Shown piece by piece: positions 36,786-50,045 of a stretch of DNA of 64,000 nucleotides (positions are counted from its first letter, which is position 1; each line of letters starts with the position of its first letter). The stretch is from Mauremys mutica (lineage: Eukaryota; Chordata; Testudines; Geoemydidae). The position numbers and the translations under genes were made by a program. The notes beneath the pieces are model-generated. The model did no database searches. It saw only the letters and a list, made by a program, of their open reading frames with translations, and was not told the DNA's origin. Location of the stretch: positions 68,157,321 through 68,221,320 of the forward strand of contig NC_059075.1 of the NCBI RefSeq assembly GCF_020497125.1, given 5' to 3'.

Positions 36786-37791
36786 TTGCTCCACCCCTGA
36801 GTTGGTCACACGCATTCTAGAATGCAGGTCAGAGTGTGTTAGGCAATCACAATGTTTTCATTTGTTTCGATTCAGGATAGAAAAGGACTGTTCACAAATA
36901 AAAAATACTTCCAATTAGGCTTTCACAAACAGCAGCCCTCTTAAATTTTCTCACGGGGTCCCCCTCTAGAAGTCACTTAACTTACAGATGAGATAGTCAA
37001 TTTAAGATTAGAAAAAAAAACCCCACACCACAAGGTTTCTTCTTCGATATGGAAGCTGCCCTGGGAAAAGAGAAGTTACTATGAAATAATGTCACCCATT
37101 GAAAAGCCTGAGAATCAGCTGAGTTCCTGTGTTGGTTGAACCTCCTGAAACACCATCTGATACGAGACTTTAAAAAAAAAAAAAAAAGTCCAAACCTTCT
37201 CATTTCTCTTTCTTCTGTACCAGATTGCAGACGTGCAAGTAGTGATGTCATAACAATGCGATCACATAGCAGGTATTTGACAGTATTCAGATTAGCATTT
37301 TTTTAAAAAGTTTTGGTTTTGACAGATCAGCATTTTCTGATGGAAAAAAGTTTAAGTGAAAAATTCCCAACCAGGGAACTCAGATCCCACAGGAACAAGT
37401 GCAGTAAAAATGCCTAGAGAGATTAGATGTTAAAGGCAGAAACAAATGATAAGAAAAAAGGACAGTGCATAGACCCAATGGCACATCCTACTGGGAAGTT
37501 CATCATCCTTGTGGCAGCCCCTCTCCATCCTCTCTCCGTTTTCTTTGGAAATAAACATTGTACTGACTTGTACAATGATTCTGGAATGTGGGTGCATGCT
37601 CAGAATCACGGTTTCCTGGAGGATGAGCTGATCACAAGAGGCACTGGAATTCCACATCACCAAATGGCTGAACTGGAAGCAGAGGGAGAGGAGCCCCAGC
37701 TCTCTGGCTTCAGAAATGACCTCCGCTGAGTGTGGACATATGTAGATGTAGATGGTAAGAGTATCTCCTTAGCCCATCCCTGGAAGAAATA
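36786..37791. other. Intergenic sequence with an A-run
   Basis: A poly-A run lies near 37172-37187. No gene recognised. Confidence 0.4.
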
Positions 37792-37962
37792 GGCAATTAG
37801 CATATATATTCACCTAGGGTTTTAATCAGCAATAAATATAGAGCACTAAGTACACACAGAACTTAAGGAAACATATGGGAAGATTAAAATATACTTTGTG
37901 GGCTGTAGGTGGAAGTGTATCAATGAGAAGACTAGCACTGCTTCCCTGAAAGCAAGTTGTTG
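37792..37962 (+). repeat. 171-bp duplication, copy B
   Basis: Partner of 36541-36711, 1.25 kb downstream and in the same orientation. It is not followed by CR1 sequence. Confidence 0.95.
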
Positions 37963-39778
37963 CTTTCCACTATCCAGTGCAAATAGTGGAGTTGCACTGG
38001 ACATGCCACCATTCTCTCATTCCCACAATGCATAGGGAGCAACCATTGCAAGAGTAAAAGCAAGGATCAAAAACCTTGCCACTTTCACCACACACCTCTC
38101 CCTTTCTGGGACCACTCTGCAGTTTGGGCAGAAAAGAGGGTCCCAGTGCACAAACTCAGTAGCCACAACTTCCCTGCCTGGGACAAGGACCCCAGCCACA
38201 CCCATCACAGCTGCTAAATCTTCCCCCACCATCAACCCCATAACATGTATAGGTCAGATTGGATACCCTTCCTTTCCACACCTCAGATATGCAGGTGATG
38301 AAAATCTACCTGGGATACTATCTGTGAATTTCACCAGACTTAGAGCTAGCTCTGTTGTGATGACGGTAATCAAAGCTCATACTTCTGGGGATAAGATGAT
38401 CACCGTGGTAATCAGGAAGGAAGCCATGGGTCAGAAGGACCTGACATCTGGCACAGCACAACGGAGCGGGGCTGCTCTGCCTTTCTCAGAAGCAGCCAGC
38501 ATTAGCTGTTCTCACAAGTCAGGAGCAGGATATTGCCCTAGATGGAGCAAGAGTCTGATGAGATATGGCAGTTCCTATGTTCATAAACCTCGCGCAGTTT
38601 AGTAGTTTTAGTATGTTAATGTCAATAAAGCAAGTTTGTTCATGCACGGACCAAGCAAGGTTATTTTCTCTTTCTAGAACTGGGTGATCTGCACTTTCTT
38701 AAGCCCCCCCCGCCCCGAGCCAGGCTCCTTACTCTGCCCCTCTGTGTATAACAGCCCCCTGATGCCTACTGAGCTCTCCTTGTTCTGGGTTGGGTGTGTG
38801 GATCACTTCAAGCTACCCCATCCACAGGAGCAGGTATATTTGCTCATGGCCAGATCTCTTCCCCCGCTTCCTGCTGTAGTGTGAACACAAAGACAGCAGA
38901 GCAAGTGGAGAGCAGAATCCTACAAGACATGCTTTAGGAGGGGGAGGAGATTTCATTATCTGTAGAAAGAGGGGGGGCAGGTTATAGATCTGCCACTCGC
39001 TAGCCCTAGATTAGAGTCTAAAATGCAGCAGAGCTTTCTTTAGGAAATGGGGAGATGGCAAATGGGCAGTGATTGGATGATTCAACAGAGGCTTTTACAG
39101 CCTCCAAGGTGGTAAATCTTTGTGTTTTATTAGAAGAACTCAGAGACGTGGCTCACATTAGGACTCCACCTGAACCTCATTTGGAAGAAGATGGTGAGGA
39201 AGCTGGTTGGTACCTATTCTCTGAGGACATATTACGGGTGAAGTGGAAGGAGAGATCCATGCACCTGTGGTGAGTTCCGTAAGGATGCTTGGGGGAAAGA
39301 AATGAAATCCCCAGAAGAGGGATTGGGTGGTTTCAGTGATTGGTAACAAGATGCAGAGCCTTTTCCTCTCGAGCACTGGCTCACATGCAGGTGAGGTTTG
39401 TAGCGATTGAACATTGTTGCCATTTGAGAGCTGTTTGGTACCTATTCCAGGCCTGCACCTCCCCCCAGCTCTAACAGTGCATTCAGCGTATCTATATTCA
39501 TGAACATGCACAAAGACCCCATTATACAATGTGGGCAGCAGCCATCCAAGCTTCCTCATGCAGCCCTGCAAATGTGCCCCAGCCTTGGCCTGGAGGGACC
39601 ACGTCTATGGAGGACAAGGAAGCTCACTCTCAGTGGGCAGTCAGTCCTAGCCTGTGGCTCCTATACCAAATACAGCCAAACCCAGGGCATGGCTCTCACC
39701 TCAGAGCCTGAGCAAGTGAAAAAGGTTCCTTCACAGAGTCTCTTTTATCTGCTTGTGGCTGCCTTGCCCAAGCTGATT
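37963..39778. other. Intergenic sequence, nothing assigned
   Basis: No domain-bearing frame and no repeat that I can name. Confidence 0.4.
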
Positions 39779-39955
39779 GAGATAGCTCAGTGGTTTGAGC
39801 ATTGGCCTGCTAAACCCAGGGTTGTGAGTTCAATCCTTGAGGGGGCCACTTACGGATCTGGGGCAAAAATTGGTCCTGCTAGTGAAGGCAGGAGGCTGGA
39901 CTTGATGACCTTTCAAGGTCCCTTCCAGTTCTAGGAGTTTGGTATATCTCCAATT
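39779..39955 (+). mobile_element. tRNA-derived SINE, third copy
   Basis: Starts GAGATAGCTCAGTGGTTTGA, has GAGTTCAATCC (B-box region) and ends GGTCCCTTCCAGTTCTAGG plus TATCTCC. The first few bases of the usual GGGGAGG head are missing. Confidence 0.88.
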
Positions 39956-40059
39956 AGCTTCTCAGAATCAGCCCCTGCTCCCTGAAACTGCTTCAGTTCT
40001 CTTGTAAGGAATCAGCTGCTTAAGGTTTTTTTTGCTGTGCTAGGTATCTCTGGTTGGCC

Positions 40060-40587
40060 CATATAGCCAGTTGTCCAGTTATGATGCCACAATTTAAGAA
40101 GGATGTTGATTAATTGGAGAGGGTTCAGAGAAGAGCCACGAGAATGACTAAAATATTAGAAAATATTCCTTGTACTGAAAGGCTCAAAGAGCTCAATCTA
40201 TTTAGCTTAACAAAGAAAAGGTTAACGGGTGACTTGATTACAGTCTGTAAGTGTCTACATGAGGAACCAGTTTTTTAATAATGAGCTCTTCGATCTAGCA
40301 GAGAAAGGTCTAACATAAGCCAAGGGCTGGAAGTTGAAACTAGGCAAATTCAGACTGGAAATAAAGTGTAAATTTTGTTAACAGTGAAAGTAATTAACCA
40401 TTGGAACAGTTTCCCATGGGTCCTGGTGGATTCTCCATCACTGGCAATTTTAAAATCAAGATTGGACATTCTTCTAAAAAAGCTCTGCTCTGGGCATTAT
40501 TGTGGGGAAGTTCTGTGGCCTGTGTTATACAGGAGGTCAGACCAGATGATCACAATGGTCCTTTCTGGCCCTGGAATCTATGAATAG
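40060..40587 (+). mobile_element. CR1/L3-like LINE 3' fragment
   Basis: ATGCCACAATTTAAGAAGGA, AGAGGGTTCAGAGAAGAGCC and a later frame reading VINHWNSFPWVLVDSPSLAI match the C-terminal RT region of an older CR1-group LINE. It ends TGGAATCTATGAAT (40574-40587). It has stops and frameshifts. Confidence 0.7.
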
Positions 40588-41684
40588 GGTTTTGATCAAC
40601 TAAAAGTGCGAGCCCTTAACTCCAAACTAGTTGTGTTCTGTAAAGGGGATGGGAGGTTCATTATTCCAGGGGCTGTTGGAAAGATGAATCACATTTTTCA
40701 GGAGAGGAGGGTGCAGGGGAGATTGAAGGATTGGTTTCATTTTCCAAAAGGGGAAAAGGACGGGGGGGGGGGTAGGAGGGGGAGGGTTGTGTGGGTTCTG
40801 CTTGCAGTTTGTGGGGAGGAAGTATCTTTTATCTATTTAAATAGCACAGGTGCCTGGAGTAGCCAGTTGAATTGGCCCTACATCTTTCCATACCATTCAT
40901 ACCTTTCCCCTGATACCTTTCACCATGCATTCAACTCCTTGTCTAGAACAGCAAGCACAAACCACTCTAAAGTTGGAAACTGGCTGGGGAAGGTGGGGGG
41001 GAGACCAAAGGTACAAGCCGGGGCCCAGTTCTGCCCTCAGTTACTCAGGTGCCACTCTGATTGCCGTCAACAGGAGCTGCACCCATGTAAATTAGGAGAG
41101 TTAAGTCCCTGAATGTGTGTGACTGACTGGCACAGTGCCAACAATTACAGTTCGGAGGGAGAGAGAAGGAGCCTTGTGAAACTTGTACCAATAGGCTGAT
41201 GCCTCTTTAAGGGGACTCCAGCGGGTCCCCCTTTTCCCTCCTCATCTAGCTGCATGATGTCACTTTCCCACATCGCCTCAAGTATGCAAGTTTGTCCATA
41301 TAAGGCAGTCAGGCTTTCACCTTTCCCTGTCCCAGCTCCCTACTGCAGGGGGGTGGGCTGGCCTAGCGGGAGCCAGCCTTACCTTAGATGGCTATGAAAA
41401 CCTCTGGCCTCTTTGCACTGCATTTTGAAGTTAGCTGCAGCCCCCCAGGCAGCAGTGGGTGGCAGCAAGCGGCTCTGCACATTCCTCCTTAGTGTGTAAC
41501 GGGAAGGAAAACCCAGAGCCTGGCAGGGAGCAGCCATTCCTGGAATGCATCTCCTTGCAGCCCTGCCTGCTTTGGCTTAAAGGGGAACAGACACCCTTTC
41601 TTTGCTCTGGGTTTTCAAATCCCATCTGTCGGCAATGATAGCCTTAGGTGGTGTGGGAACTGTCCTCCCATCTCTGTGTTTGTA
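40588..41684. other. Intergenic sequence, nothing assigned
   Basis: A G-run near 40762 and short frames only. Confidence 0.4.
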
Positions 41685-41790
41685 CAGCACCTAGCACAAA
41701 GGGGTTCTGGTCCAGCCATACAGATAATCAATAATAATGCCCATTTTTATAGATAGGGTAAAGTGAGACCTGGAGGATCAAATCCAAACC
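41685..41790. repeat. LINE-tail-like plus MIR-like scrap
   Basis: TTTGTACAGCACCTAGCACA followed by AATAATGCCCATTTTTATAG. Same composite as 30170-30330, more decayed. Confidence 0.5.
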
Positions 41791-44366
41791 TGGAGTCAGT
41801 GGCAGTGATACGACTGGAGGATTTGCAGTCGTACCCAACTTACATCAGCTCCGAATTTGACCCCAATGGCCCAGTTAATCATTTTCCTGTGGCCCTTTTA
41901 CCTCAGCTAGGCAGCTGTGAAAGGGTACAGAGCAGATAGGCCTCCCCACAGGCAGTATTCCCCCCACAGGAAACTCCTGTGAGCAGGTGCTGAGCTAGCT
42001 CAGCCAGCAGGAGCCCCAGAGCAGGCTGGGCCAGGCAGAGGTGGGGTGTGGGCAGACTAGATAACGCAGGGAGTGATTGGAGAGGATCTGTGCCCTGCTA
42101 TTCTGCATCCCTGCAAAGGTCCGCAGGAAACAGTACAGAGGGCTGCAAGTTAGCACGCTTCCTTCCCCCGCTCACAGACCTTCTCAAACCTTGCTTTGGG
42201 GGGGCCACACTTTTTAACCTCTCTGGACCATGTGTCATTTTATCCATTCCTACAGGCAAGGCCCATGTACTCCGTGGCAAACTGGACCTAACTTCTCCCA
42301 CACTCTTGCTCGGCAGGCTGAGGACCCTGTGACGATTCCATTTAGATTTACAATGGATGTAAAAAATAAAGTCAGTGCAGTAGCCCCATGTTACTTTTTA
42401 TATTAAATTCAATTTATTTTATGCTGCCCCCACGTTTTCCAGTATGTCTCAGATTCCTGTATCATCAAGACATAAGTGAGTCATAAATGGTGTCAGGGGA
42501 AACTAAAGGTTTTAACAGCTGGGTAGGGGGCAGCTCTGAATTACGGACTCTGGCCATACACCTCTTCCCCTGACAAGCCCCCCTGGGCCAGGCTGCGGGG
42601 AGAGCTCCAGCAGCTGTACCACAGGCGGGAAGTCCCCTTAAGAATTTCCTGGGGCCCATTTCCAGACCCTTTAAAGCCTCTTTATGCTGCTCCTTGGTGG
42701 AACTGCAAATTGGTCTCGTCAGCTGGATGTTACTGTTAAAACAATTGTTAATAAGTGAACTGCCATCACTAGCACTATATTAAAAGGTAACAGTTTTCAG
42801 CGAGATGAACAAGGCAGGTAGCACCACTAAGAGCCAATGTGTTGGGCTCTCCGCGGAGCCTGGAAGATGGTGTGCATCGGTTATGCTTGGTTCTTGTTTG
42901 TAAGGCTTCACAATCCTTATATTATGTAACCCACACACCTCCTGGGTCGGGTGTTCTGTCCCTGGCAGTGGCACTGAGACCACTTAGAGAGAGAGAGATT
43001 AATGAGTCTGCTCTGCAGCCTTAGCTAAGGGCCAGTGTATATGGCCATAGACTCAGGATCACAGTTCTGAAGCAAGGCCTGAAGCCTCAGCAAATGCCAC
43101 AGCTGCAGAATTGCAGAACACTCAGGGCTTTCCCCTACGTTGTTTTCTTCATGTGTGGCAGGACTCTGAGAGCAATAAACTCCCAACAGCCACCAAAGAG
43201 CCTAACTATTACAAGTTTATTCATGTGTGGCGTGGTTTCTGGATGGTCTTCAGTTTCCCCTTTCCCTCTTTAACTTAAGCCAGTGTCACTGCATACGTCC
43301 AGCATGGCTTCCTGCTGGGGACCAGAGTAGCGTGGGGAACTCTGCCCTTAGGCAACAAGCAGGCATAGCAATGGCTGGGTACCACCGCTTCTACTGACAG
43401 GTGCTTGCTGTAAATCCTGAAGGCAGCACATGCAGCTGCAGCGATTGAGCCAAGGCAGCTGGAGTGAGATTTCATGACTGTGAGGTACCGAGCGCTCACC
43501 TTTTCTGTTGCATCACCTCTCCAATTTGCACAGACCATGGTCTGTGTTTCCTTACTCATACCCCCTCTACTTTAGTACTTTCAAACCAGCTTTTATTGTA
43601 GCATCAGAGGAAGCACAAAAAAGCAGCTAAACATTGTACAGAAAACTTGACAGAGGCAAGACACACAATGGAGCAAAGAGATGATGCTCGTGGTTTGAAA
43701 CCTGCCAACCTCCCACATTGCCTGCAAAATCACAGGTATGTAGCACATGACCAGGGCAAGGAAAATCCCTCCCACAGGACAGGTTTGTAAGGGATCAAAC
43801 TGCTGTCTGGCTGCCCCCTGCCATGCTGGGGCAAACATGCAGTTCTAGTGATAAATCTGACTCAGGGGTGTTTTTGTTGGGGTTTTTTTTTTGCCACATT
43901 TCCCCCTCTGCTTACAGAAGCTATCTGTGTTTTCAGCCAGGGTTTATTCACTTGTAGCTCATCTTCTGATGTAAATGATGTCACCATGCTGCATGTGTCA
44001 CACCACAAACATTGTTTGGCTGTGGATGGTGCTGCCACAGGCACAGCGTTCTGACTGCCCACTGCAGGCTCAGACAGAAGAGTGGGCGGTAAGGTTGTTG
44101 AGGCAGAGACGCTTTGTTCTGTGAATGTACAGCATCTAGCACAGTCACTGGTCCATAACTGAGCTCCTAAGCGTTGCCACAGGACAAACAAGAAGAAGAA
44201 TGAGCTGGGCAGGGGAATGTGTATCTGAACACAAAATAATAGCAGGGGAACACACACAAAATTACCAGCCAATGGCTTTTTAAATACAGTATTGTTTGCA
44301 CAGGGAATCCAGAGTTGACCCCCTCTGTCACTCAGGTTATCTGCCACCCAGATTAAGAGAGAGATC
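41791..44366. other. Intergenic sequence, nothing assigned except a tail scrap
   Basis: GAATGTACAGCATCTAGCAC near 44123-44142 is another LINE-tail-like scrap. The frame at 43862-44455 (minus, 197 codons) has no domain and runs into a MITE, so I do not call it. Confidence 0.4.
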
Positions 44367-44374
44367 CCTACCAA

Positions 44375-44648
44375 CAGGGCCGGCTTTAGGAAGTGCGGGG
44401 CCCGATTCAAATAGTTTCGATGGGGCCCCGGCAGGGATGACTCACCCGGCGGCACTCCAAGTCTTCGCTCCCGGTCTTCTGCGGCACTGAAGGACCCGCT
44501 GCCAAAATGCCGCCGAAGACCCGAAGTGCCGTCGGGTGAGGAAAAATTAAAAAGGCACCTAAGTTAGGCGCTCTTCTTTAGGGCGCGGGGCCCTCTTAGG
44601 CGCGGACGCAGGGCCCGATTTGGGGGAATCGGCCTAAAGCCGGCCCTG
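44375..44648. mobile_element. hAT MITE (CAGGGCCGGCTTTAGG ends)
   Basis: Terminal inverted repeats CAGGGCCGGCTTTAGG (44375-44390) and CCTAAAGCCGGCCCTG (44633-44648) are perfect over 16 bases. The flanks CCTACCAA (44367-44374 and 44649-44656) are an exact 8-bp duplication, which is diagnostic for the hAT superfamily. 274 bp, non-coding. Confidence 0.93.
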
Positions 44649-44889
44649 CCTACCAAAGGTGAACTCCCAATACAGGAGCCAAAAGAGAGAGTTCGGAGAC
44701 AGCTCCCTGCCTCCGGGGAGGAGAGAGAGGGGGAGAATACCTTGTCCGGGGCCAGGTGCATGTGAAGGAGTTGGGCCTGTGTGTGGCGCCTAGGCAGTGA
44801 GCAGCTGCCAAGTGACATTTGATCCCCTCCCATGAATTAGTGTGAGAACTGAGGGTGATTGAGGGGCAGATTGCACAGCCCCAAAACCA

Positions 44890-45020
44890 CCAGTTCTAAT
44901 AGATTGAGCCCTGGTCTACAGTACAGAATCCCCTGAGTGAGGCAGTTCCGCCAACCGAACTCCCGGTGTAGACAGCACTATGGCATGGTGCGTGGAGGTG
45001 GAGTATGGACAAGCCTTGAG
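44890..45020. repeat. MITE scrap with GTGTAGAC motif
   Basis: GAGCCCTGGTCTACAGTA near 44907 opposed by CCGGTGTAGACAGCAC near 44964. Looks like a short or broken member of the TCTACACT-ended MITEs. Low certainty. Confidence 0.35.
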
Positions 45021-45894
45021 AAGGATTGATGGGTCTGGGCTCCGTTAACTCTACATCAATGAGGCAGACTTAATGGAGCATGGATGATCTGAAGCTGCCC
45101 CATGAGTTTCGTTCTGCTTCAGCGGGTGAGTCTGAGTTTGGAGCCAGACCCGATTTATATACCTTGGCACCCTCCATTGCAGTTGTGTCCCCACATGAAA
45201 ACATTGCATTGTGAGCTGATGACACCATTCCCTCCTGGCTGCACAGCAACGCAGCTTCAGTATGTGGAGACAGAGGTGGGTCAGGCTGTAGGGTGTGCAA
45301 GACCAACCTCATGGGGGGACAGAGCCAAAATCCAAAAGCTAGCCCATGCTCACCTGTTCTATGTGCCCTCACAGCTGATCTATTGCTGGGTAGGGTGGCC
45401 TGATATCACAAGGGGCAGAAACATGATTAATCCCCTGGGTAACAAGTAAAAATCAAATCTTTTCAAGGGAGATAATGTCCTGTTTGTCCAATGAGTTTGG
45501 GGGTGGGCTGCTTGGGTTTAGTCTGAGACAGGTGGGTCTGTTTGTTCTCAGCTTTCTGTGACCTGTCTGTCTGCTGGCCTGGCCTTCACTGATTGTCTGT
45601 ACATCTCACAGCTGCTGGTTGGATGTCACTGTGACAAATGTCACCACTGAAATAAACAGTTTGTGCTAAGAAAGTGTGGAGATGGGGGTGACTGTGAGGC
45701 CCATCTGATAGTCAGAACTAGGAGGAAAGCATCTCACAGCATTTTGAATATTGACCCCTATTCTGACATTGGCTGCATAACAACAGAAAATAGCATCCTC
45801 CTTTACATTAGCAAAAGGATTTTATGCAACTTATGTCCAGATAAACATACTGCAGAAATATGGCTGTGAGTTCTGTAATTCCTCCATCTCCGCT
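45021..45894. other. Intergenic sequence, nothing assigned
   Basis: No gene or repeat recognised. Confidence 0.4.
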
Positions 45895-46188
45895 ATTACT
45901 GTACTTTATGTCTAGACAGCAGCTAGGAGCGTGCGTCCCAGCATGGATAGACAGACACACGAACTCTGCTCCAGCTAGCGAACTAAAAATAGCAGTGTGG
46001 CTGAGGCAACACAGGTGATGGCTTGGGCTAGCCCCAGAGTACAATCTTACCTGACCTCCTGAGTCAGGTGACTAGCCTGGCTGAGACCCTGTGCTGCTGT
46101 GGCTACCCTGCTATTTTTAGCATCGCATATCTGTTGCCCTGCACTGGGATGCACACTCCCAGCTGGTGTGTAGATGTACCCTGAATTA
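45895..46188. mobile_element. Palindromic MITE with AAAAATAGCAG arms
   Basis: ACTAAAAATAGCAGTGTGGC (45981-46000) pairs with GGCTACCCTGCTATTTTTAG (46101-46120), and the outer arms (CAGCAGCTAGGAGCGTGCGT ... GCACACTCCCAGCTGGTGTG) also pair. Related to the element at 61254-61688. Confidence 0.6.
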
Positions 46189-46369
46189 TGTCTAACTTCT
46201 GAGGCACTAAATCAGGGCCCTGACCTATTATGCTAATTGTGACATGACAAAGTCATGACCCTTTTCACATTGCCAACCTCATTGCCCTGGCCACATTCCC
46301 TCCCTAAATTCCCCTTGTCGCTGCATATGCTTTTCTGACCCTGTTGCTGTCACTAACCTGTTGTGTAGC

Positions 46370-46530
46370 GTTTCTGCATGTTGTTAACCAGCTGCTGCCT
46401 TCCATCCCAGAGCTGGCTGTATTTCAGTGGTGGGTGAACTGATGGTTCTATACAGATGTGTATTTACATCTATTCGTACACAAAAAACGTGTATCTGTTA
46501 AGGTTGGTCTACACATAATAGATTTAACAG
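46370..46530 (+). repeat. L2-like tail, copy 3
   Basis: AACCAGCTGCTGCCTTCCAT, then GCTGTATTTCAGTGGTGGGT. Same family as 20875 and 48290. Confidence 0.55.
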
Positions 46531-48289
46531 AACCTCAGCAGCAAAACAATGAAAAGTTAAGCCATCTAAGAGCATGTACATTGTGTTCCTCCAGCTAGAG
46601 ACAGATTTCACTAAGAGCACAACCACCATACACCACAGACCACACGTCGCAGCTTTAACTCTTCCCCCTGTTCCCCCAAGAGATACAAGACTTCCAGCAT
46701 CCCCTTCCCCAAACTCCTCCTGCTCCCATAAGGGCTAAGGTTCCATTGTGTGGGCTGCAACAAAAAGGGCACTGGAAAGCCCCCAGTTCTCCCCAGCCTG
46801 GGATCACCTTGCACATGGCAATCCTGAGCAAGTGTGGTGCCAGCAAAATCAGCTCCTTGCAATTCCCATGTAGGGGATATGGCCAGCGCAGGGCAAACTC
46901 TGGCAATCATTGACCAGAGTAAAGTCCCTTGGAGAACATAACCATCTGGGGTATGTTGGTGCAGCCCCATGTGCTGAGGTCGAGGTTGGTGCAGATCAGT
47001 CCAGATAATCAGGGATCTTTAACTGGCTCCCTGACATCACCCTTGTGCAAAAACAGATCTTGGCACAGGACAGAATCTGGACCTATGTCCCCAACCACTT
47101 TACAGAATTTAATAATACATAGAAGAGAGGGGGTTTATAGTATAAGATTGTATTTCATATGAGAGTTGAAAAGGGACAGAGAGTTGAGGTGAGAGATTCT
47201 AACAACTTGCGTGTGTTGTGTTTAGACTCTGTTCATAAGCAAACAATAGTCAGGCTGGATGTAGGTTCTAGCATGATTCTGCTGTGTAGATGGACAGGGC
47301 CTAACTCGTTGTGAAGGACAACATGCTGAAATCCATTGCAGTGTGTGAAAAACACCCATAATCTTCTGCCACTGGTACCAACAATTGAGGCAGTATGGGA
47401 CAGCTGCCCAGATTTTCCAGAGTGCCCTAATGCAAACACAATTGTACAGCCTGATAAGTTTGGACAAACCAGTGATGTTGACACACTATTGTGCAGGGGA
47501 AATTGTAACTCTGTGGATGAACTAAAGCTGTAATCATAACAGATGAGCACGTCAGCATGGTTATGTCTGTAGTGTAGATGGGACCAACCAATGTGAGTTT
47601 CATAAAGAGGAAGAGGAACCGTGACAGGACACTGGCATAACTATGAAGCAGTGGTTCACTGAGGTCTAGGAGTATGATGAAGAAAGAGACTTCCTCAGTG
47701 GAAATAAAGAGTTTAACTACATGCATGGAAAGACATTCCCATGCTATGGCCAGGGTGAAACCCCAATTGCAAAGAGTAGAGGATAGTGTTGTGCTAGAGG
47801 TGATGGAGAGGGCTAGTTTTGCAAGCGTCATGCTGAGAAACATAATGCCTGTAAATTAGAGAGAACATCAGAGTCAAGGGAGGGATTTTTAAGAAGGGGT
47901 GAGCGTGTCAGATCTCAAAGTTTGATATTTCTCTCACAAACAAAGATCGTCTGTGTCTGAGTGTGGAGGGGGGTGGTGTTTGGGAAGAACATCTCTGTTA
48001 AAGACTGAATAACCCCCTACTTTGCCTTCCCCCCACCAGGTTGCCATTGCCATCCTTCCAAGTAGACTTGGCAAAACTTGCCTCTCAAGTCTGTCACAAT
48101 TGCTCCATAAGCAGCTAGGCGGGTTGCTGCTGAGTGAGGCAGCAGAGTCCATCTAAGGGGCAGAGTCAGGCTGTCTTGGTAACCTCTGCTGGTTCAGAGA
48201 GAAACTGGGGGAAAAAAACCTGTCCCAGAATGCTGTTTTAGGATGCTGCACTATTGGAGGCAATATCTGTCAGGTCAGACATAAAAACA
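46531..48289. other. Intergenic sequence, nothing assigned
   Basis: The minus frame at 47427-47843 (138 codons) is hydrophobic but has no domain or exon signals. Treated as chance. Confidence 0.4.
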
Positions 48290-48610
48290 AGATCCTGCTC
48301 ACTAGTCATTAAAGATCTCTCAGTATTTTTACTGGGGTACTGGCCCCAGTAAGATGGTCAAATTCCTATGTGGATAATTACATTCTGCCTCTCTCTAAAA
48401 CATTAACCTTGTAGTTTCAGTTGGATACAGTGTTCGTCACTTCCTGTCTTGCACTGCTGTATGGTGTTCCTGTGCGTAGTTAAACAGCTGCCACCTTCCA
48501 CCTGAAAGGTGACTGCATTTCAGTGGGGAGGTAAAGTGAATTTTGTAAACAACATTTGTAAAGTGCTCTGTGATCATTCCAGATTAAAGTAATTATAGAA
48601 ACAGAATGGA
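48290..48610 (+). repeat. L2-like tail, copy 4 (longer)
   Basis: Contains the upstream part CATTAAAGATCTCTCAGTAT and the usual CTTGTAGTTTCAGTTGGATA, then AACAGCTGCCACCTTCCACC and TTGTAAAGTGCTCTGTGATC. Together with 54130-54545 it shows most of the 3' UTR. Confidence 0.6.
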
Positions 48611-49295
48611 TAATTACTAATAGTAACAGTTAATTATAAATTCAGTATTAACAAACAAACAATACTCTAAAGGCAAAGGAGCGATCTGTGATAAATTCTA
48701 CTTGGAAAATAAACTGCAGTGCTGTATTTAGAGGAGGATCAGAATATTCCTGCTCCCAGAATTATTCATTCAGTAGCACAAGTAAAACATTATCAGACAT
48801 TTCAATTATATTTAGTAAAGATGATTGTAAATCGTTTTGATTCGAGTGATTATTTTCTTCATTTTTTTGTTTCCCCTGGGACTTACTGGGTGGCCTCCTG
48901 CAGCTCTCTCCATTTCTCCTCCCACTTCACATTCCCTCCTGCCCTCATCCTTGAGCTACCCCTGCCCCCAAAACCAGTCTTCTGCCTGACAAGGAATTTT
49001 CCCATGGGAGTCTATCAGCAATGGGTCAAGGGTTTATAAATGTACAAGATGCAGGCGATGGCTTAGAGGTCCAGCTCTCTGGTTTTTGTACACTTAGGGT
49101 GATTTACTGTTGCCCTGCCCTTTATGGAGTCATTTACAGCAATGCCAAGTGAGTCCTGTGTTTACATCCACTCGGCAGTGGCATAAATGCCTATGTACAG
49201 TGCAGGGCAATGATCAGTCTGGCCTTCAGGGCCTGGTTCAGTACTAACTTAAACTAGTTTTACACCACTGTGACTTCACTGATTTCAATTGTCTT
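48611..49295. other. Intergenic sequence, nothing assigned
   Basis: No gene or repeat recognised. Confidence 0.4.
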
Positions 49296-49523
49296 AGGCC
49301 TTGTCTACATTGGGGATTTCAGTGACCAGCCACTGTTGTAGCTGCACCAGTAGAAACTTGTAGACAGGGTGAATGACTGCATCACTAGTGTAGCTTGCCA
49401 GGTTCAAGTAGGGGTACATTTTTACAGGTGTAAATCATGCCTATAGCAGCTGCCTGCCTACAATGGGGTCTTCACTGTTGCAGTTACTCCCGTGGCTGAA
49501 ATTCCCTGTGCAGACAAAGCCCC
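49296..49523. mobile_element. TIR MITE with TTGTCTACATTGG ends
   Basis: AGGCCTTGTCTACATTGGGG followed by ATTTCAG on the left; the right end is the complement, CTGAAATTCCCTGTGCAGAC-AAAGCCC. About 27-bp inverted ends and a non-coding middle. Target duplication not clear. Confidence 0.7.
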
Positions 49524-49754
49524 GTTCCTAATTTAGTGTGGACAGAACAATTGGACCCTTAAATACCCAGTAAATCTAGGGAGGGTCAGTTAAACCCTTT
49601 ATTCTTCCAACAGGGAGTTCAGTGCAGTTTATTGCACTAAAGGTATTTGGATGAGCCCTTAGAAACCAGGGTTCCATCTGATTGCTGGCATTACCTACTT
49701 TTTTTTGTGAGCAGAGGCTTTTGACCAGTGTCTGTGGCAAAAATTTCCCCCTTT

Positions 49755-49870
49755 CTCCACTCTTATAGAGGGTGCTGCTACCTCTACCCTGAAAATGGCT
49801 GTATGTCAGTGGTGCTGTGTATACCTACTTTGTAAAGTGCTTTGGGCTCCTTTGATATGAATGTTCCTGT
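49755..49870 (+). repeat. L2-like tail, copy 5
   Basis: GGGTGCTGCTACCTCTACCC, GCTGTATGTCAGTGGTGCTG, TTTGTAAAGTGCTTTGGGCT. Same family as the copies above. Confidence 0.55.
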
Positions 49871-49926
49871 GTTGTTTTCAATATTGTATATATCTGAATA
49901 AATGTAAAGTATTATCCCCCCAAGCT

Positions 49927-50045
49927 GCTTTTATGCACCGGAGAGACAAGGTGGGTGAGGTAATATCTTTTATTGGACCAACTTCTGTTGGTGAGACAAC
50001 CTTTCAGGTTACACAGAGCTCTTCTTCCTATATGCCCCTGAGGCA
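49927..50045 (-). mobile_element. Second fold-back-family unit, single orientation
   Basis: Read on minus: GAAGAAGAGCTCTGTGTAAC, CTGAAAGG, CCAACAGAAGTTGGTCCAAT, ATTACCTCACCCACCTTGTC. It has the same plan as the modules at 4 and 61 kb: GAAGA (50027-50023), a decayed stem, then GAAA (50005-50002). This copy is not inverted-duplicated and lacks the terminal sequence. Related to the fold-back at 56491-56593. Confidence 0.65.
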